Below, one piece after another: positions 49,208 through 60,868 of a stretch of DNA of 64,000 bases. Origin of the DNA: Ligustrum vulgare (Eukaryota; Streptophyta; Magnoliopsida; Lamiales; Oleaceae). The position numbers and the translations under genes were made by a program. Below the pieces are notes generated by a model. The model had not been told where the DNA came from. It saw only the letters and a program-made list of their open reading frames with translations, and made no database searches. The stretch is taken from NCBI GenBank assembly GCA_963555705.1, contig OY743172.1, positions 28,891,446 to 28,955,445 of the forward strand. The letters run 5' to 3'. Position 1 is the first letter of the stretch. Every line of letters starts with the position of its first letter.

Positions 49208-50169
49208 AGGAAGGAATGAGTAAATTAGTGGAATATGTTAGTAACCAAAAGAAAATGTTCTCAAGCAAGTAGTGCGTGATGGTTAAGGCCCAAACTCGAA
49301 AATCAATGTTGACATGAAAGGCATAACGTACACACAAGCAAGTCATGGGAGGACATAAGGTGCGGGAGGGAGTTTATAATTAATCGTATAAGCCCCCAAG
49401 TCAGTCAACGGAAAAAAAATGGCATAAGCACAAGAATCCTAACATGTGTTCTTTAGATGGCACACATCAAATGCAAAGGGCAAGTGATGTCTATGAAATC
49501 CATGTGACAATAACCATTATGACAAACCAAAAAAAAGATGTAGAGTCACAACTTAGGCTAATGTGGGTCAAAAATCGGAACCCATAACCTAATTAACCAT
49601 TAAAATATATATCAAGCAATGAGGAATATGCAATTTACCCAATTAATTCATCAAGATCAAACACCACTCTTTCCCTACAATTGAACTCCTATCAAGACAT
49701 CAATACACTTATACTAGCATAATAAGGATATTTGAGTAGAAGTTTTAAGGAAACAAACACCCCAAACTCTCCGAGACATTTTATCGAACACTTGGAGTGC
49801 GAACTAAGTAATGATGCCATTGTTGCAAAATAATTAAAATCCAAGTTCCCCAAATCACAAACACAACCTCAACAATGCATATTCAATCATTAGAAAGGAA
49901 AAAAATCGAGAACACAGTGTCTATTGAAACAGTACCACGCCAAAAAGAGGAAAGGGAGAGGAAATGCATACCTTTCAAACCCTGTGGAGGAATGGGCATG
50001 ATGGAGGTGATAGACGTGATTTTAGAATCGATTTCACTAAGACTCTCTTATAAACGAAATAAGGTTGTGAATTGAAAGGGTGGTCATGAGAGAATCGTGG
50101 TGGAGAAGAAGAATGGTGGGCGGTTAAGTGTGAAGGGTGCGTTATTTTTAAAAATTGAAAATGTTGGGT

Positions 50170-50373
50170 TTACGGCTGTGGATATATCACTCACGGCCGT
50201 AATTCATACTCTGAAGAAATTAGAAAGAATCAAGTACGGCCGTAAAGTGGCTTCTGAAAAAATTTGGAAAAAGTGAATTACGGCCGTAAAGTTATGTCTT
50301 ACGGCCGTAAGTTTGCTTCTGAATAAATTTACTGATTGCGTTACGGCCGTAAATGAGTAACTCACGGCCGTGA
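50170..50373. promoter_or_regulatory. Array of ACGGCCGT-core palindromes upstream of the third ORF
   Basis: Seven sites: TTACGGCTGTGG (50170), TCACGGCCGTAA (50191), GTACGGCCGTAA (50234), TTACGGCCGTAA (50278, 50299 and 50341) and TCACGGCCGTGA (50362). Six of them form three pairs spaced exactly 21 bp. After each pair or single site comes a motif like CTTCTGAA or CACTGAA. The array lies between pol and the third ORF and also occurs in the LTR U3. A regulatory role is inferred from position and symmetry only. Confidence 0.6.
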
Positions 50374-50557
50374 CAAGGCCACTGAATTTTATATATATAT
50401 GTTTGTGTGAATGAAATGACTAAATAAAATAAAATAAACCAAAAATGAAAATACGAAAATAAAGAGTCGAGGAGGTAAAGAAACTCCCCTCTCGGGTTGC
50501 CTCCCAAGCAGCGCCGCTGTTTACTGTCGTTGGCTCGACTGAGTCCTTGCGGGACTA

Positions 50558-51784
50558 CTACCCCTTGTTGGTGTTTTCCAATGCAATCACCTCCAAGTTT
50601 TCAGTTTGGAATCCCTCATAATACGGCTTGAGACGGTGCCCATTGACCTTGAACTGTTTATCCGTTCTCAAGCTCCTAATGTCGACTGCACCATGCGGAG
50701 ATACATTAGTAACAACAAAAGGATCAACCCAACGAGAACGAAGCTTACCTGGGTGTACTTTGAGCCGGGATTGAAACAGTAGCACTTTCTGGCCCTCACA
50801 AAAGCTCTTCCGAGAAATGCGTTGATCATGGAATGCTTTAGTTCGATCTTTATAGATCATTGCATTCTCGTAAGCCTCATTCCGTATTTCATCCAATTCC
50901 TGCAATTGAAGCTTCCTATGGTCTTCTACTGCTCCCCAATCCATATTACATTGCTTGATTGCCCAATAAGCTTTATGCTCGAGTTCCACCGGTAGGTGGC
51001 ATGGCTTTCCAAATACCAATCGGCATGGAGACATACCAATTGGCGTCTTGTAAGCGGTTCGGTAGGCCCATAAAGCATCATCGAGTCGAATGCTCCAATC
51101 CCTCCGGTCTGGTTGAACTGTTTTCTCTAGAATGGACTTCACTTCCCTATTGGAAATTTCTGTCTGTCCGCTAGTTTGGGGGTGATACGCAGTGGATACC
51201 CGGTGCATCACTCCATATTTCCTTAACAAGGCTTCAATGGTTCGGTTGCAAAAGTGCGTCCCTCTGTCACTGATCATTGCTCGGGGTATTCCAAACCTGC
51301 TAAAAATGTTAGCTTTCACAAAATCTGCAACAACCTTAGCGTCATTAGTACAGGTAGCCCTTACCTCCGCCCATTTCGAAACATAGTCAACAGCGAGAAG
51401 AATGTAATTACAACTAAACGACGAGGGAAAAGGTCCCATGAAATCAATGCCCCAAACGTCAAAAATCTCACATACAATTATGGGGTTTTGAGGCATTTGA
51501 TCTCTTCGGGATAAGTTACCTGTTCTTTGGAAATTATCGCAAGACTTACAGAAAATGTATGCATCCTTGAAAAGGGTCGGCCAAAAGAAACCGCTTTCCA
51601 ATACCTTTTGTGCCGTCCTTCTAGGTCCAAAGTGGCCACCACATGCATGAGAATGGCAAAAGGTAATGATTGATTTGTATTCTGCTTCGGGCACGCATCT
51701 TCTAATGATTTGGTCGGGGCACCTTTTCCACAGGTATGGGTCATCCCAAATGTAATATTTAGCGTCGCTTCTCATCTTATGCAT
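50558..51784 (-). CDS. Athila-like integrase
   Basis: A 408-codon open frame, the C-terminal part of pol. It contains the HHCC zinc domain (HSHACGG with CKSC downstream), then the DDE core: Asp in IDFMGPF, Asp in SDRGTHF, and Glu in [10 protein letters not shown], all in place. The C-terminal part has the GQKVLLF and LKPYYEG motifs of gypsy integrases without a chromodomain. It would be cleaved from a polyprotein, so the ATG at 51784 is only the first Met of the frame. The module is intact, unlike the rest of pol. Confidence 0.92.
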   Translation of the reverse strand: MHKMRSDAKYYIWDDPYLWKRCPDQIIRRCVPEAEYKSIITFCHSHACGGHFGPRRTAQKVLESGFFWPTLFKDAYIFCKSCDNFQRTGNLSRRDQMPQNPIIVCEIFDVWGIDFMGPFPSSFSCNYILLAVDYVSKWAEVRATCTNDAKVVADFVKANIFSRFGIPRAMISDRGTHFCNRTIEALLRKYGVMHRVSTAYHPQTSGQTEISNREVKSILEKTVQPDRRDWSIRLDDALWAYRTAYKTPIGMSPCRLVFGKPCHLPVELEHKAYWAIKQCNMDWGAVEDHRKLQLQELDEIRNEAYENAMIYKDRTKAFHDQRISRKSFCEGQKVLLFQSRLKVHPGKLRSRWVDPFVVTNVSPHGAVDIRSLRTDKQFKVNGHRLKPYYEGFQTENLEVIALENTNKG

Positions 51785-51861
51785 TGTGCCTGCGAAAAAC
51801 CTGTAGGAATTATTTTAGAGGTTATGTAATTAACCAAATCAGCATACCATGGGGGATTCGC

Positions 51862-52176
51862 TTAGATAGCAAATAAACCCTCATCTGGGAAGGTTTCATG
51901 CAAGGGTAGGTCATCCTCGGGCTTCGCTACCCTGCTAAGATGGTCGGAAACTACATTTTCGGATCCCACATTATCCTTGATCTCCAAGTCAAATTCCTGT
52001 AATAAGAGTATCCATCGGATGATTCTTGGCTTTGCATCTTTCTTTACGAACAAATGCCTTAATGCTGTATAATCTGTAAAAATAATTACTTTAGAACCCA
52101 ATAGATAAGGACGAAATTTTTCTAAGGCAAATACCACAGATAGAAGTTCCTTTTCAGTGGTGACATAGTAAATCAC
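51862..52176 (-). pseudogene. Athila-like RNase H fragment
   Basis: It starts in [18 protein letters not shown] and continues through [10 protein letters not shown] to DHLSR. The N-terminal part of the domain, including the first catalytic Asp region, is missing; the frame switches at about 52165 where RT ends in another frame. RNase H cannot be functional. Confidence 0.85.
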
Positions 52177-53037
52177 ATGGAAGATCCCAGTTTGGTGGTT
52201 GAATGATCGGGGGCGTAGTCAGTTGCTCCTTTAGTTGGTCAAAGGCCTTTTTGCACAGCTCGGTGAATTTAAATGAGACATCATTTTCCAACAAATTGCA
52301 CAGTGGTGATGCAATTTTGGAAAAGTCCTTGATAAACCTGTGATAGAACCCTGCATGCCCGAGAAAAGATCGTATATCCCGCACATTGGCAGGGTAAGGT
52401 AATGCAGTTATGAGGTCCACCTTAGCCTTATCAACTTCTATTCCCTTTTCCGACACTACATGACCTAACACAATTCCCTTATCTACCATAAAATGGCATT
52501 TCTCCCAATTTAGGACTAAGTTAGTGTCAATGCATCGTTTCAAAATTAATGATAAATTATCCAAACATGCATCAAATGAATCACCCCACACACTAAAATC
52601 ATCCATGAACACCTCTATAATTTGTCCTATGTATTCAGAAAAAATGCTCATCATACAACGTTGGAATGTTGTAGGAGCATTACACAAGCCGAAGGGCATG
52701 CGTCTATATGCAAATGTACCAAATGGACAAGTAAACGTGGTTTTCTCTTGATCTTCTGAAGTTATGGAAATTTATAAATATCTTTAGAAACCATCTAAAA
52801 AAAATAATGGGAATGACCAGCTAATTTTTCTAACATTTGATCCATGAAGGGAAGGGGAAAATGATCCTTTCGAGTGTCAGCGTTTACCTTCCTATAGTCG
52901 ATGCATACCCGATATCCAGTTTGGACCCTGGTTGGTACAAGTTCTCCATCTTTGTTTTCTACCATCGTTACTCCGGATTTCTTTGGCACCACTTGGACTG
53001 GACTGATCCACTTGCTGTATGAAATTGGGTAAATCAT
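52154..53037 (-). pseudogene. Athila-like reverse transcriptase, frameshifted
   Basis: The first part (53037-52795) has the SPVQVVPKK and YRVCIDYRKVN motifs. The second part (52699-52154) has MPFGLCNAPTTFQ and the catalytic FMDD box (VFMDDFSVWG). Between 52795 and 52699 there are stops and a frame change, destroying the segment that would carry the first catalytic Asp. Confidence 0.9.
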
Positions 53038-53093
53038 TCATGCTCCTAACAGCTTTAAAATTTCTTTCTTCACCACGTCCATCATTGCTGGAT

Positions 53094-54310
53094 TTAGCCT
53101 CTACTAGGCTTGTCTCGATGGTTGAGCTCCTTCCTCAAGTAATATTCGATGCATGCAGATTGACGGGCTGATTCCCTTGATATCGCGATGGTCCAACCAA
53201 TCGCCTCCTTGTGCTCCTGAAGGACCCGAACCAGTTTGTCTTCTTCCAGCTTGGTGAGGTTGGATGAAACAATTACAGGAAGTGATTCTTCATCACCAAG
53301 AAATGCATATTTCAGATGGGCGGGTAGAGATTTCATTTCCACCACTGGGGCCTGCAAAATAGAAGGTAGCAATTTGTTAGGATAGTCTGTTAGTTGAATT
53401 GTTTTGACGGCATACCTGCGGAGTGCGGGTCCCAGTGAATTAAGTGCAATGATTCCATCTTGTAATTCCTTGCTTATACCCACGTCGTTGTCATCATCTT
53501 GCCTTAGTGACTCCACGATAGCTGTTTCTAGCTCGTCCCTGCAATTTAACTCAATTATTTTCTGCACTGCAGGAGTCATGACATTAATAGAGTAAGCAGC
53601 ACACACATCATTTGGATGTTTCATTGCATCGTAGATATTAAATTGCACTACTTCCCCATTGAATTTCATGGCCAACACCCCTTTTCTTACGTCAATTATG
53701 GTTTGGGACGTCCACAAAAATGCTCTTCCTAACAATATAGGGGTAGAATTAGGGGAGTGATCATCATTCATATCTAGTACGTAAAAGTCCGCCGGAAACA
53801 CCAACCCCCCTACTTGCACTAAAACGTCCTCAACTACCCTGTCTGGATATGCATTGGAACGGTCGGCTAGTTGGATGATAACATCTGTTTTAGTCATTTT
53901 GGTAAGATTTAGCGCAATGTAAGTGGATCTAGGCATTACATTAATGGATGCTCCTAAGTCTATTAGTGCATGATTTACCTTGGTATTACCTATTTGACAT
54001 GGCACAGTGAACATACCTAGATCCTTACCCTTATGAGGCAATTTCCTTTTGAAACAAGGCTGAAACGCTTTCCCCCATTCTTACCTTCTCGTTCCCCACC
54101 AGTTTTCGTTTGCTAGTGCATAGATCCTTTAAAAAATTTGCATACCGGGGGACTTGCTTGATGGCATCCAATAGCGGGATATTGATTTCAACCTTTCTAA
54201 ACATTTCCAACATCTCCTTTTCCTTGCTCTCTTTGTTTGTCTTTGCTAACCTGCTAGGAAAAGGTGGAGGTGTTAGTTTAACATTTAAATGGGAGTCAGT
54301 TTTTACCTGA
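53094..54310 (-). pseudogene. Athila-like protease region, frameshifted
   Basis: A linker open from 54310 to 54031 (EMLEMFRKVEINIPLLDAI, typical of the region between gag and protease) shifts frame near 54050. It continues as 54041-53094, with the retropepsin motif ALIDLGASINVMP and a later ILLGRAFL flap/helix motif. The link to RT is broken again after 53094. Confidence 0.88.
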
Positions 54311-54593
54311 GGGTTTTGTGAAGTGTCGTTTCTCTTCCCGACTCATTCCTTTTCATCTTCCTCCATTTCAGGTACAACCGGTTCCATTTACGGACCCTCA
54401 ACTTCCTTTCCACTCCAGAGAATTATGGCGCTCACGTTTTTGGGATTCACCTCGGGCTGCGATGGTAGCTTCCCTCCAGATTGTGCCTTCAATCTATTTA
54501 TGGCAGTGGCCATTTGGCTCATTTAATTTTCCAGGTTTTGAATGCTTGATTTGGCCTCATGTTGGAATTGCATCGTGTTAGTCGCCAACATTT

Positions 54594-55640
54594 TTACCAT
54601 ATCCTCGAGAGACATACCTGAATTTTGTGATTTTTGTTGATATTGCCCCTGTTGTTGGAAAGTCCATTGCTGCTGGAATTGTCCTTATGGCTCGTTTGAA
54701 GTAAAACCTGGGGGTTTGTTATTTCCGTAGCTGTTGGATGTCCAAAATTTGAACAGATCCTGCATGCTTTGACATGATTCGAGTTCCCTACAGCAAGTTG
54801 CTTAACGAGATTTGTTAGTTCATATAATTGACCTTCGATATTGGAACTACTTACCTCATTCACACGGAGGACTTGCGAATCCCTACTTGAGTTGAATTGC
54901 TGAGTGTTCTCCGTCATGTTGGAGATTAAAGCCCATGCTTGCTTCGGTGTCTTGTCCATTAGCGCACCTCCGCTTGCGGCGTCTATCATGCTTCTGTCCA
55001 TCGGCGCTAGACCTTCATAGAAGTACTGCACCAAGAGTTGCTCACTAATCTGATGATGGGGGCAGCTGGAGACGAGCTTTTTGAAACGCTCCCAATATTC
55101 ATATAATGTTTCGTTGTTATTCTGGCGCACCCCACATATCTCTTTTCTGATGGTACCAGCTCTCGATGCAGGGAAGTATTTTTCCAAGAAGAGTCTTTTC
55201 ATGTTGTTCCAAGTAGTAACTGTTCCCGATGGTAGACAATAGAGCCAGTCGGTGGCGGCATCCTTCAATGAGAATGGGAAGGCTCTCATTTTTATTTGCT
55301 CCTCAGTAATTTCCGTGGTCCTCATACTGTCGCAAACCACATGAAACTCCTTTAGGTGCCTATACGAATCTTCGCCATGGTTCCCTCGAAAAGTCGGTAA
55401 TAAGTGGATGAGCCCAGATTTAAGTTCAAAAGTTTTTCCTTCTTCTACCGTTGGGAATGTAATACACAAGGGTTGCTGAGCCACATCGGGAGTAGCCAGT
55501 TGTTTAAGAGTCCTGTTGTTGAGGTTATTAGCCGCCATTTGTCGTGCTGCTCTCCTTTGTTGTCGAAAAGTTCTCTTGTTTTCTGGGTCAAGATCAAAAA
55601 GTTCAATATTAGTTGATCGAGTTTTAAGCATATAAGCAAA
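54594..55640 (-). pseudogene. Athila-like gag, truncated
   Basis: The gag reading starts near 55631 (MLKTRSTNIELFDLDPE) in a frame open from 55787. The retrotransposon gag domain is recognisable (WLYCLPSGTVTTW, FLEKYFP, RKEICGVRQ, YEYWERFKKLVSSCPHH, YFYEGL). A zinc-knuckle start, CRICSNFGHPT, is followed by degenerate sequence and a stop at 54594, so the fusion to protease is lost. Confidence 0.9.
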
Positions 55641-55746
55641 TGTGTACAAATTTTTTTTTCTTGAAAAATTACATAGATAAAGTGAAAATAAAATAAATAC
55701 AGAAAATTCTAATTGATTAAATACTAAATTGGTTAACCGTTCCCCG

Positions 55747-55764
55747 ACAACGGCGCCAAAAATT
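55747..55764 (-). other. Primer-binding site of the Athila-like element
   Basis: Read on the minus strand, directly after the 5' LTR and an AATTTT spacer, it is TGGCGCCGTTGTCGGGGA. This matches the tRNA-Asp-type site of Athila/Tat elements with one difference from the usual GTTGCCGGGGA. Confidence 0.9.
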
Positions 55765-57190
55765 TGATGTGCGTCGTTACTCACCAAAATTTAATTAAAT
55801 ATCTTACTTGCAAATCATCAAATTTTAATTGTAATAGCTGAAGTAAGAGTCGATCCCACAAGGAATAGGAACTAATTTAGTGTTGTGTCAATCAGAATAG
55901 ATGGGGGGTGTTTTGAGTTCAAATATTATAAATGACTTGAAAATAAAATAAAAACACAAATTGGATAGGATATAATTCAATTATTGACAAATCCTAGTTC
56001 TCAGGTTCAGTTGTATTCTATCACAATGTTATCACTTTTCAAGTAACGCGAGTTCAATTTCTGCCTTTAATTTATCACCCGTAAATAGTTAATAAGCTCT
56101 AACTATTCTTATTCTCCCTTAGTTACATTTAATTAGAATAAGCTCTCTAATCAAACATTAGTCATTGAATAACCTAAAACAAGCTCTTTAGATTTAATAC
56201 AACAACTTTATAATGGTTGAAAATAATTATGGTGAATTAGATTATCAATCACACAAGCTCGTGAAAATTAACCTAAATTGGAATTCTCTATGGAAATATT
56301 AAATTTCCACTTGCTACTATAATTTGAACAAAAAGACGATTACGGATCCAATCATTCAAAATAGTAAAACTCAATACAACAAGTTAAATGATAAGGCCTT
56401 AACCAAATAAAGAATTGCATTGATTGAGTTAAAAACGCATAAGAATCCAACAAATCAAAGTAAGAAATTTAGAACTACGTTACTAGTTTGGAAAAGTGAT
56501 GAATAGCGGAATTAAAATACAACGTCCCCTTTGAACTAGATAGAAAACTTAGTCGCTTAAAGCCATGAAGAATTCTGGAATTTTTCTCTCTTGATTCACC
56601 TTCTCGAGCCGCTTAATTCTTCTTCTAATCTCCAAGCAAGCCGCTCCCTTTCAACACTTTTTTTTTTCTTTTCTTTTCTTGTCATGAAGTTCCCTTTTTA
56701 TAGCCTCAAATTCGTGCCCTAACTTTGGGCTCAAGAAATCCCAAAATTATGGAAAGATTCAAAATAAGGAAATTTTTGACTGGAAAGTTATGGCCGTGAC
56801 TTTTCCTTTACGGTCATAACATGGTTTCTGCATATTTTTCATAATTTGAAGTTACGGCCGTAAGATAGGTTCTGCCAATTTGCATATTTGAAGGTTACGG
56901 CCGTAACTACTTTTTTTACGGCCTTAAATCCTTTTCTATTGATTTTTTCTTAATTCAACGAACACTCTTATGGCCGTGACATTTTTGCATTGCGGCCGTA
57001 AATATATTGCACTCAAGGTCCCCAATCTTCAATTTTACGTGCATTTTGGTCCTTTTTCCTTCTTTTCTCTTCCTTTATGATCCTATACCACATAAAATAT
57101 AAGATGCATTAATAATACTTAGATAGAATCACATTATTGCTAATTCAATGATATAAGTGCATAAAATAAACGTTAATATAACACTTATCA
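55765..57190 (-). repeat. 5' LTR of the Athila-like element
   Basis: It is 1,426 bp long and ends TGATGTGCGTCG (inner end, plus strand) and ACACTTATCA (outer end), giving TG...CA on the minus strand. Homology to 46119-47231 defines it. Palindrome copies lie in U3 at 56788-57001. Confidence 0.93.
56788..57001. promoter_or_regulatory. Palindrome array in LTR U3
   Basis: Sites at 56788, 56808, 56852, 56895, 56916, 56968 and 56990 are variants of TTACGGCCGTAA. They form three pairs spaced 20, 21 and 22 bp plus one single site, the same layout as 50170-50373. The array lies 190-400 bp from the LTR 5' end, the promoter part. Confidence 0.6.
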
Positions 57191-57215
57191 GTATCAGAGC
57201 AGCAATGAATTTGGG

Positions 57216-57820
57216 ATGACTAAGACTCGAAGCAAGTCCAATGAAGAACAACTTAAGAATCTCAACAAGGAAGTGACTGATCTTGGTTTGGCTCTTCAGG
57301 CATCCAACCGAACTCTATAAATGGTATGTTCCAAACAAGGTAATATGAAACAGATATTGATGGATATGAACCTCAAATATGAAGCGGTGGTGGCTATGTT
57401 AGCTCAGATGAGTGCAAATGCGACATACCCAAAGTCTAAGCAAACTATTCAGTCACTTGGGGGGGGGGGGAGTGCTGAACTATGAATCAGGTAACTCTTC
57501 TGGGAAAACTTATGGATAGGGTGAGCATGGGTCATATCCTAAAATTCCTAAGATAGATTTTCCCCATTTTAATGGTGAGGGCCCTCGAGAGTCGTTGAGA
57601 AAGGCCGAAAAATATTTTCAGATACACCAAGTCCTGGATGAAATGAGGGTAAATATAGCAGAAATGTACTTAAAGGGGAAGGCGGATATTTGGTTCGATG
57701 GGTTCATAACTAGCAACCCAAATGCAGATTGGGAATTGTTTTCCGCAGAAATTTGCATGAGGTTTGCTGAAAAGACAGCTGAAGATAGTGCTAGCAACAG
57801 GGCTGATCGAACCCCGATTC
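57216..57820 (+). pseudogene. gag of the host gypsy element, truncated
   Basis: It follows the second half of the primer site (AGAGCAGC at 57196). It starts MTKTRSKSNEEQ and has a stop at about 57316, where CAA probably became TAA. A run of 10 G near 57461-57470 accompanies a frame change. The gag domain returns at 57544-57825 (PHFNGEGPRE, EKYFQIHQ, LKGKADIWFDG). It is cut at 57821 by a new LTR. Confidence 0.85.
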
Positions 57821-60084
57821 TGTAACACCCCGAAAATTTCGTGCTTTAAATTTATATAAATTAGAAGATTTGATTTAAGTATTCTATTTTAATAGTAGTC
57901 AATATTATATTTCGGTAATGGGAGAACGATGAAATTTTGAGAAAATAGCAATAAATTACTTTAAACATGATTTTTGGGACCAAATTTGACATAAAAAAAA
58001 GTCATGTATATTGCTGGGACTCAATCAGACTAAATTAAATAGGAAGGGACTAAGCTGAAAAGTTAGGGAAAAACTTAGCTTAATTTACAGAATTTGCCAT
58101 TGTTAAGCACCCGACTTTGAGACCTTGGAAAATAACGTATATTGATCCAATTTCAATGCATGTTTAACTACATCGTAGACCAACATGAGGTGAATCTATT
58201 GGTATCAAAATTTAGTACATATGAGGTTGGGAGTCACTTCAAAAATAGGGCCAAACCTGCCTACCCAAACATGCTGAAAAGCTTGGAAATTTGACTAAGT
58301 ATGGAACCTAGTCGAGCATCCAACTTTGGATGGTTGGTACGACCTGTGTAGTGGTCGATCTTCTTTGCATGTGTGACCGTTACGAAGCTTGTAGCGTGAA
58401 ATTTCCAACTGTATAAAGAGTGACCAAAATGGATGTCGTCTCGACCTTCAAATATTGGTCCGAAAGTGGCTACTCGGAATAAGAAATCTGGAAATTTATT
58501 ATTATTTTATTGCATGTGGTGGGACACTTGTCCCAGAGAAATTTTAGGCATTAGAACCTGTTTGGCTGTGCTTAGTGTTCCAGAATTCTAGCACGATAAA
58601 TATGCGTATTAATAGCCGTTGAAACAATACGAAAACAACATGAACGAATTAATAAGTTGGGATTTCACTAGTATACAGTACCAAACACCTCCTAACACTT
58701 CAACTTCATATATATACCTTCAACCTGCTCTGGTTTAGGTCCAGAGACTTTCACAACTCAATCAGGTAAAAGTACTTCAAAAATTCAGAATTTTGAGTGT
58801 TATATGCATTTCTTCTTACACTTTTCTTTTAATCCTTGAATGCACAAGTAATGAACACTCATATACTATGAGATTCATCACTTGTATGTTCTGGTTGTGT
58901 CAGGAATCAAAATCAATGCAGAATTTCAAAATTTTAAACTACAGACTCGGATGCTACTAGTAGCATCCGAATCTATCAACACAGATTTTTGAAATTCTGG
59001 CCAGAAAAGAATATATTTTTGGGATAACTTTTCATGCCTAAGTAAAAACCAGATTATAGAATGTAATCCCCAAAATTTTTAACTTGTTATAGCTATGATT
59101 TCAGGATATACTAACAAAGGTAACCCTCTACAAGGTGAGTAAAGTGAAATCAAATTTCTGTGTTTTATATTTATGTTTGAATGGTTTTATAAGTTATTTT
59201 TAAACCTGGTTTAAATGTATAAGGATTAGTATAAGACATTCTTATAGATTGGATGATATACTAAAGATGACACATAAAACCAAAATGGAAGAAATCTTGA
59301 AAATTGTAAATCTGTCTAGATTTGGAAAGAGACTAGAATTTTGTTGTGTTGATAATACTAAAACCTTATAATTTATTTCAGAAAAGCATGTTTAAATGAG
59401 TTTGAACTTGGGACTGATTATGAGGCAACACTTAAAGTTTTACATGTATTTGGCAATTCAAGCTTAGTACAAATTTTGTCCTACAAGTATATGGATAAGT
59501 AGTTAATAGTTGAGCATAAATTTGGGAAGAACTTACACATAATAAGCCTAGAGAAGAAGTGAAATTTGATGGTATTATGATTAGTATTTTCCCTTCTTGC
59601 TAGATCATTGAATTAGGAAATGATATGTTGATAGAGTATATTTAAATCCCAGCAGAGTTAATAAATTTAGAAATCTAAAAATTTAGGATTTGGAAGGGCT
59701 TAAAATGTTTTTCTCTTGATTTAACATGTTTTACTTCATCTATGTATGTTTGCACTAAGATGTACTTCCAAAAGATATGAAGTATAGAACAAATTAGTTT
59801 AATTATGGCAAGATCATAAATCTGGGCAGAATTATGTGTCAAATTGTATGTGCTTAATGGTTCATAATTCACTGCATAAAGAATGAAAATATATGGTTTA
59901 ATCTTCCTACATGACCAAATAAAGAAAGAAAGAAAGAATAAGCGAGAATGAATTATATACTATATGCATTATGATGAAACTTATGAGTAATAAGCATGAA
60001 AGAAGTTGTATTAAGTTATAAAATTTATGAGAAGGTTAGTTATAATGCAAAGGATTGGATTCTTGTCTCTTATATGATTTATAT
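57821..60084 (+). repeat. LTR inserted in the host gag
   Basis: It begins TGTAACACCCCGAAAATTTCG, a typical plant gypsy LTR start, directly after GATTC. No matching end (CA followed by GATTC) was found, so whether this is a solo LTR, a 5' LTR or a truncated copy is open. It is non-coding throughout and contains a 24-bp perfect palindrome at 58947-58970. Confidence 0.6.
58947..58970. repeat. 24-bp perfect palindrome
   Basis: The half-site TCGGATGCTACT is followed at once by its reverse complement AGTAGCATCCGA. It lies inside the LTR, close to AT-rich sequence. Confidence 0.9.
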
Positions 60085-60379
60085 TGTAGCGACCAAGAAT
60101 TTTTACGCGATTAATAATTATTTTAATAGAAAATCGTGTCGCTACTATTTCACCCATTTTTATTAAGTTAACGCCACGACGTATTCGTATAGCCAAGTCA
60201 AGAAATAATCGAGATCGTTCGATTTTAAATTAAATTCCGAATTTCTAAAAATATCTCCATTCTCTTGATTTAAAGTATATTAAGTCTAAGTACTTAATTC
60301 AATGTTATCCCAATATTTATTTGTACAAAAATTACTTTTATTATTTAAATTAAGAAAATATATGCAAGTATGAGAGGTT

Positions 60380-60868
60380 CCATTATATGTAATCATGAAG
60401 AGCATAATATTTGTATAAATATGGAAAAGTATATGAATGATTTATATACTCCATTATATATAATCATGAAGAGCATAATATTTGTATAAATATGGAAAAG
60501 TATATGAATGATTGATAAGACTCCATTATATGTAATCATGAAGAGCATAATATTTGTATAAATATGGAAAAGTATATGAATGATTTATATACTCCATTAT
60601 ATATAATCATGAAGAGCATAATATTTGTATAAATATGGAAAAGTATATGAATAATTTATATACTCCATTATATATAATCATGAAGAGCATAATATTTGTA
60701 TAAATATGGAAAAGTATATGAATGATTGATAAGACTCCATTATATATAATCATGAAGAGCATAATATTTGTATAAATATGGAAAAGTATATGAATGATTG
60801 ATAAGACTCCATTATATATAATCATGAAGAGCATATTATTTGTATAAATATGGAAAAGTATATGAATG
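60380..60868. repeat. Tandem repeat, 71-72 bp, 7 copies
   Basis: Units start CCATTATAT at 60380, 60451, 60523, 60594, 60665, 60737 and 60809. Each contains AATCATGAAGAGCATAATAT. Two linker forms, TTTATATACT (71-bp unit) and TTGATAAGACT (72-bp unit), alternate irregularly. The copies are nearly identical, so the expansion is recent. Confidence 0.92.

Larger units (their letters stand above)
46119..57190 (-). mobile_element. Athila-like Ty3/gypsy retrotransposon (11.07 kb)
   Basis: It is oriented on the minus strand with the 5' LTR at 55765-57190 and a truncated 3' LTR at 46119-47231. The target duplication GTATC is intact on both sides (46114-46118 and 57191-57195). The primer site next to the 5' LTR reads TGGCGCCGTTGTCGGGGA, close to the tRNA-Asp primer used by Athila/Tat elements. 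Gene order is gag, protease, RT, RNase H, integrase, then a third ORF after pol. Frameshifts and deletions in gag-pol make it non-autonomous, but integrase and the third ORF are long and well preserved. Confidence 0.95.

Noticed and set aside
60380..60868. CRISPR-like array (regular repeats)
   Set aside because: Repeats are contiguous 71-72 bp units without unique spacers, in a plant retroelement LTR; this is a minisatellite.
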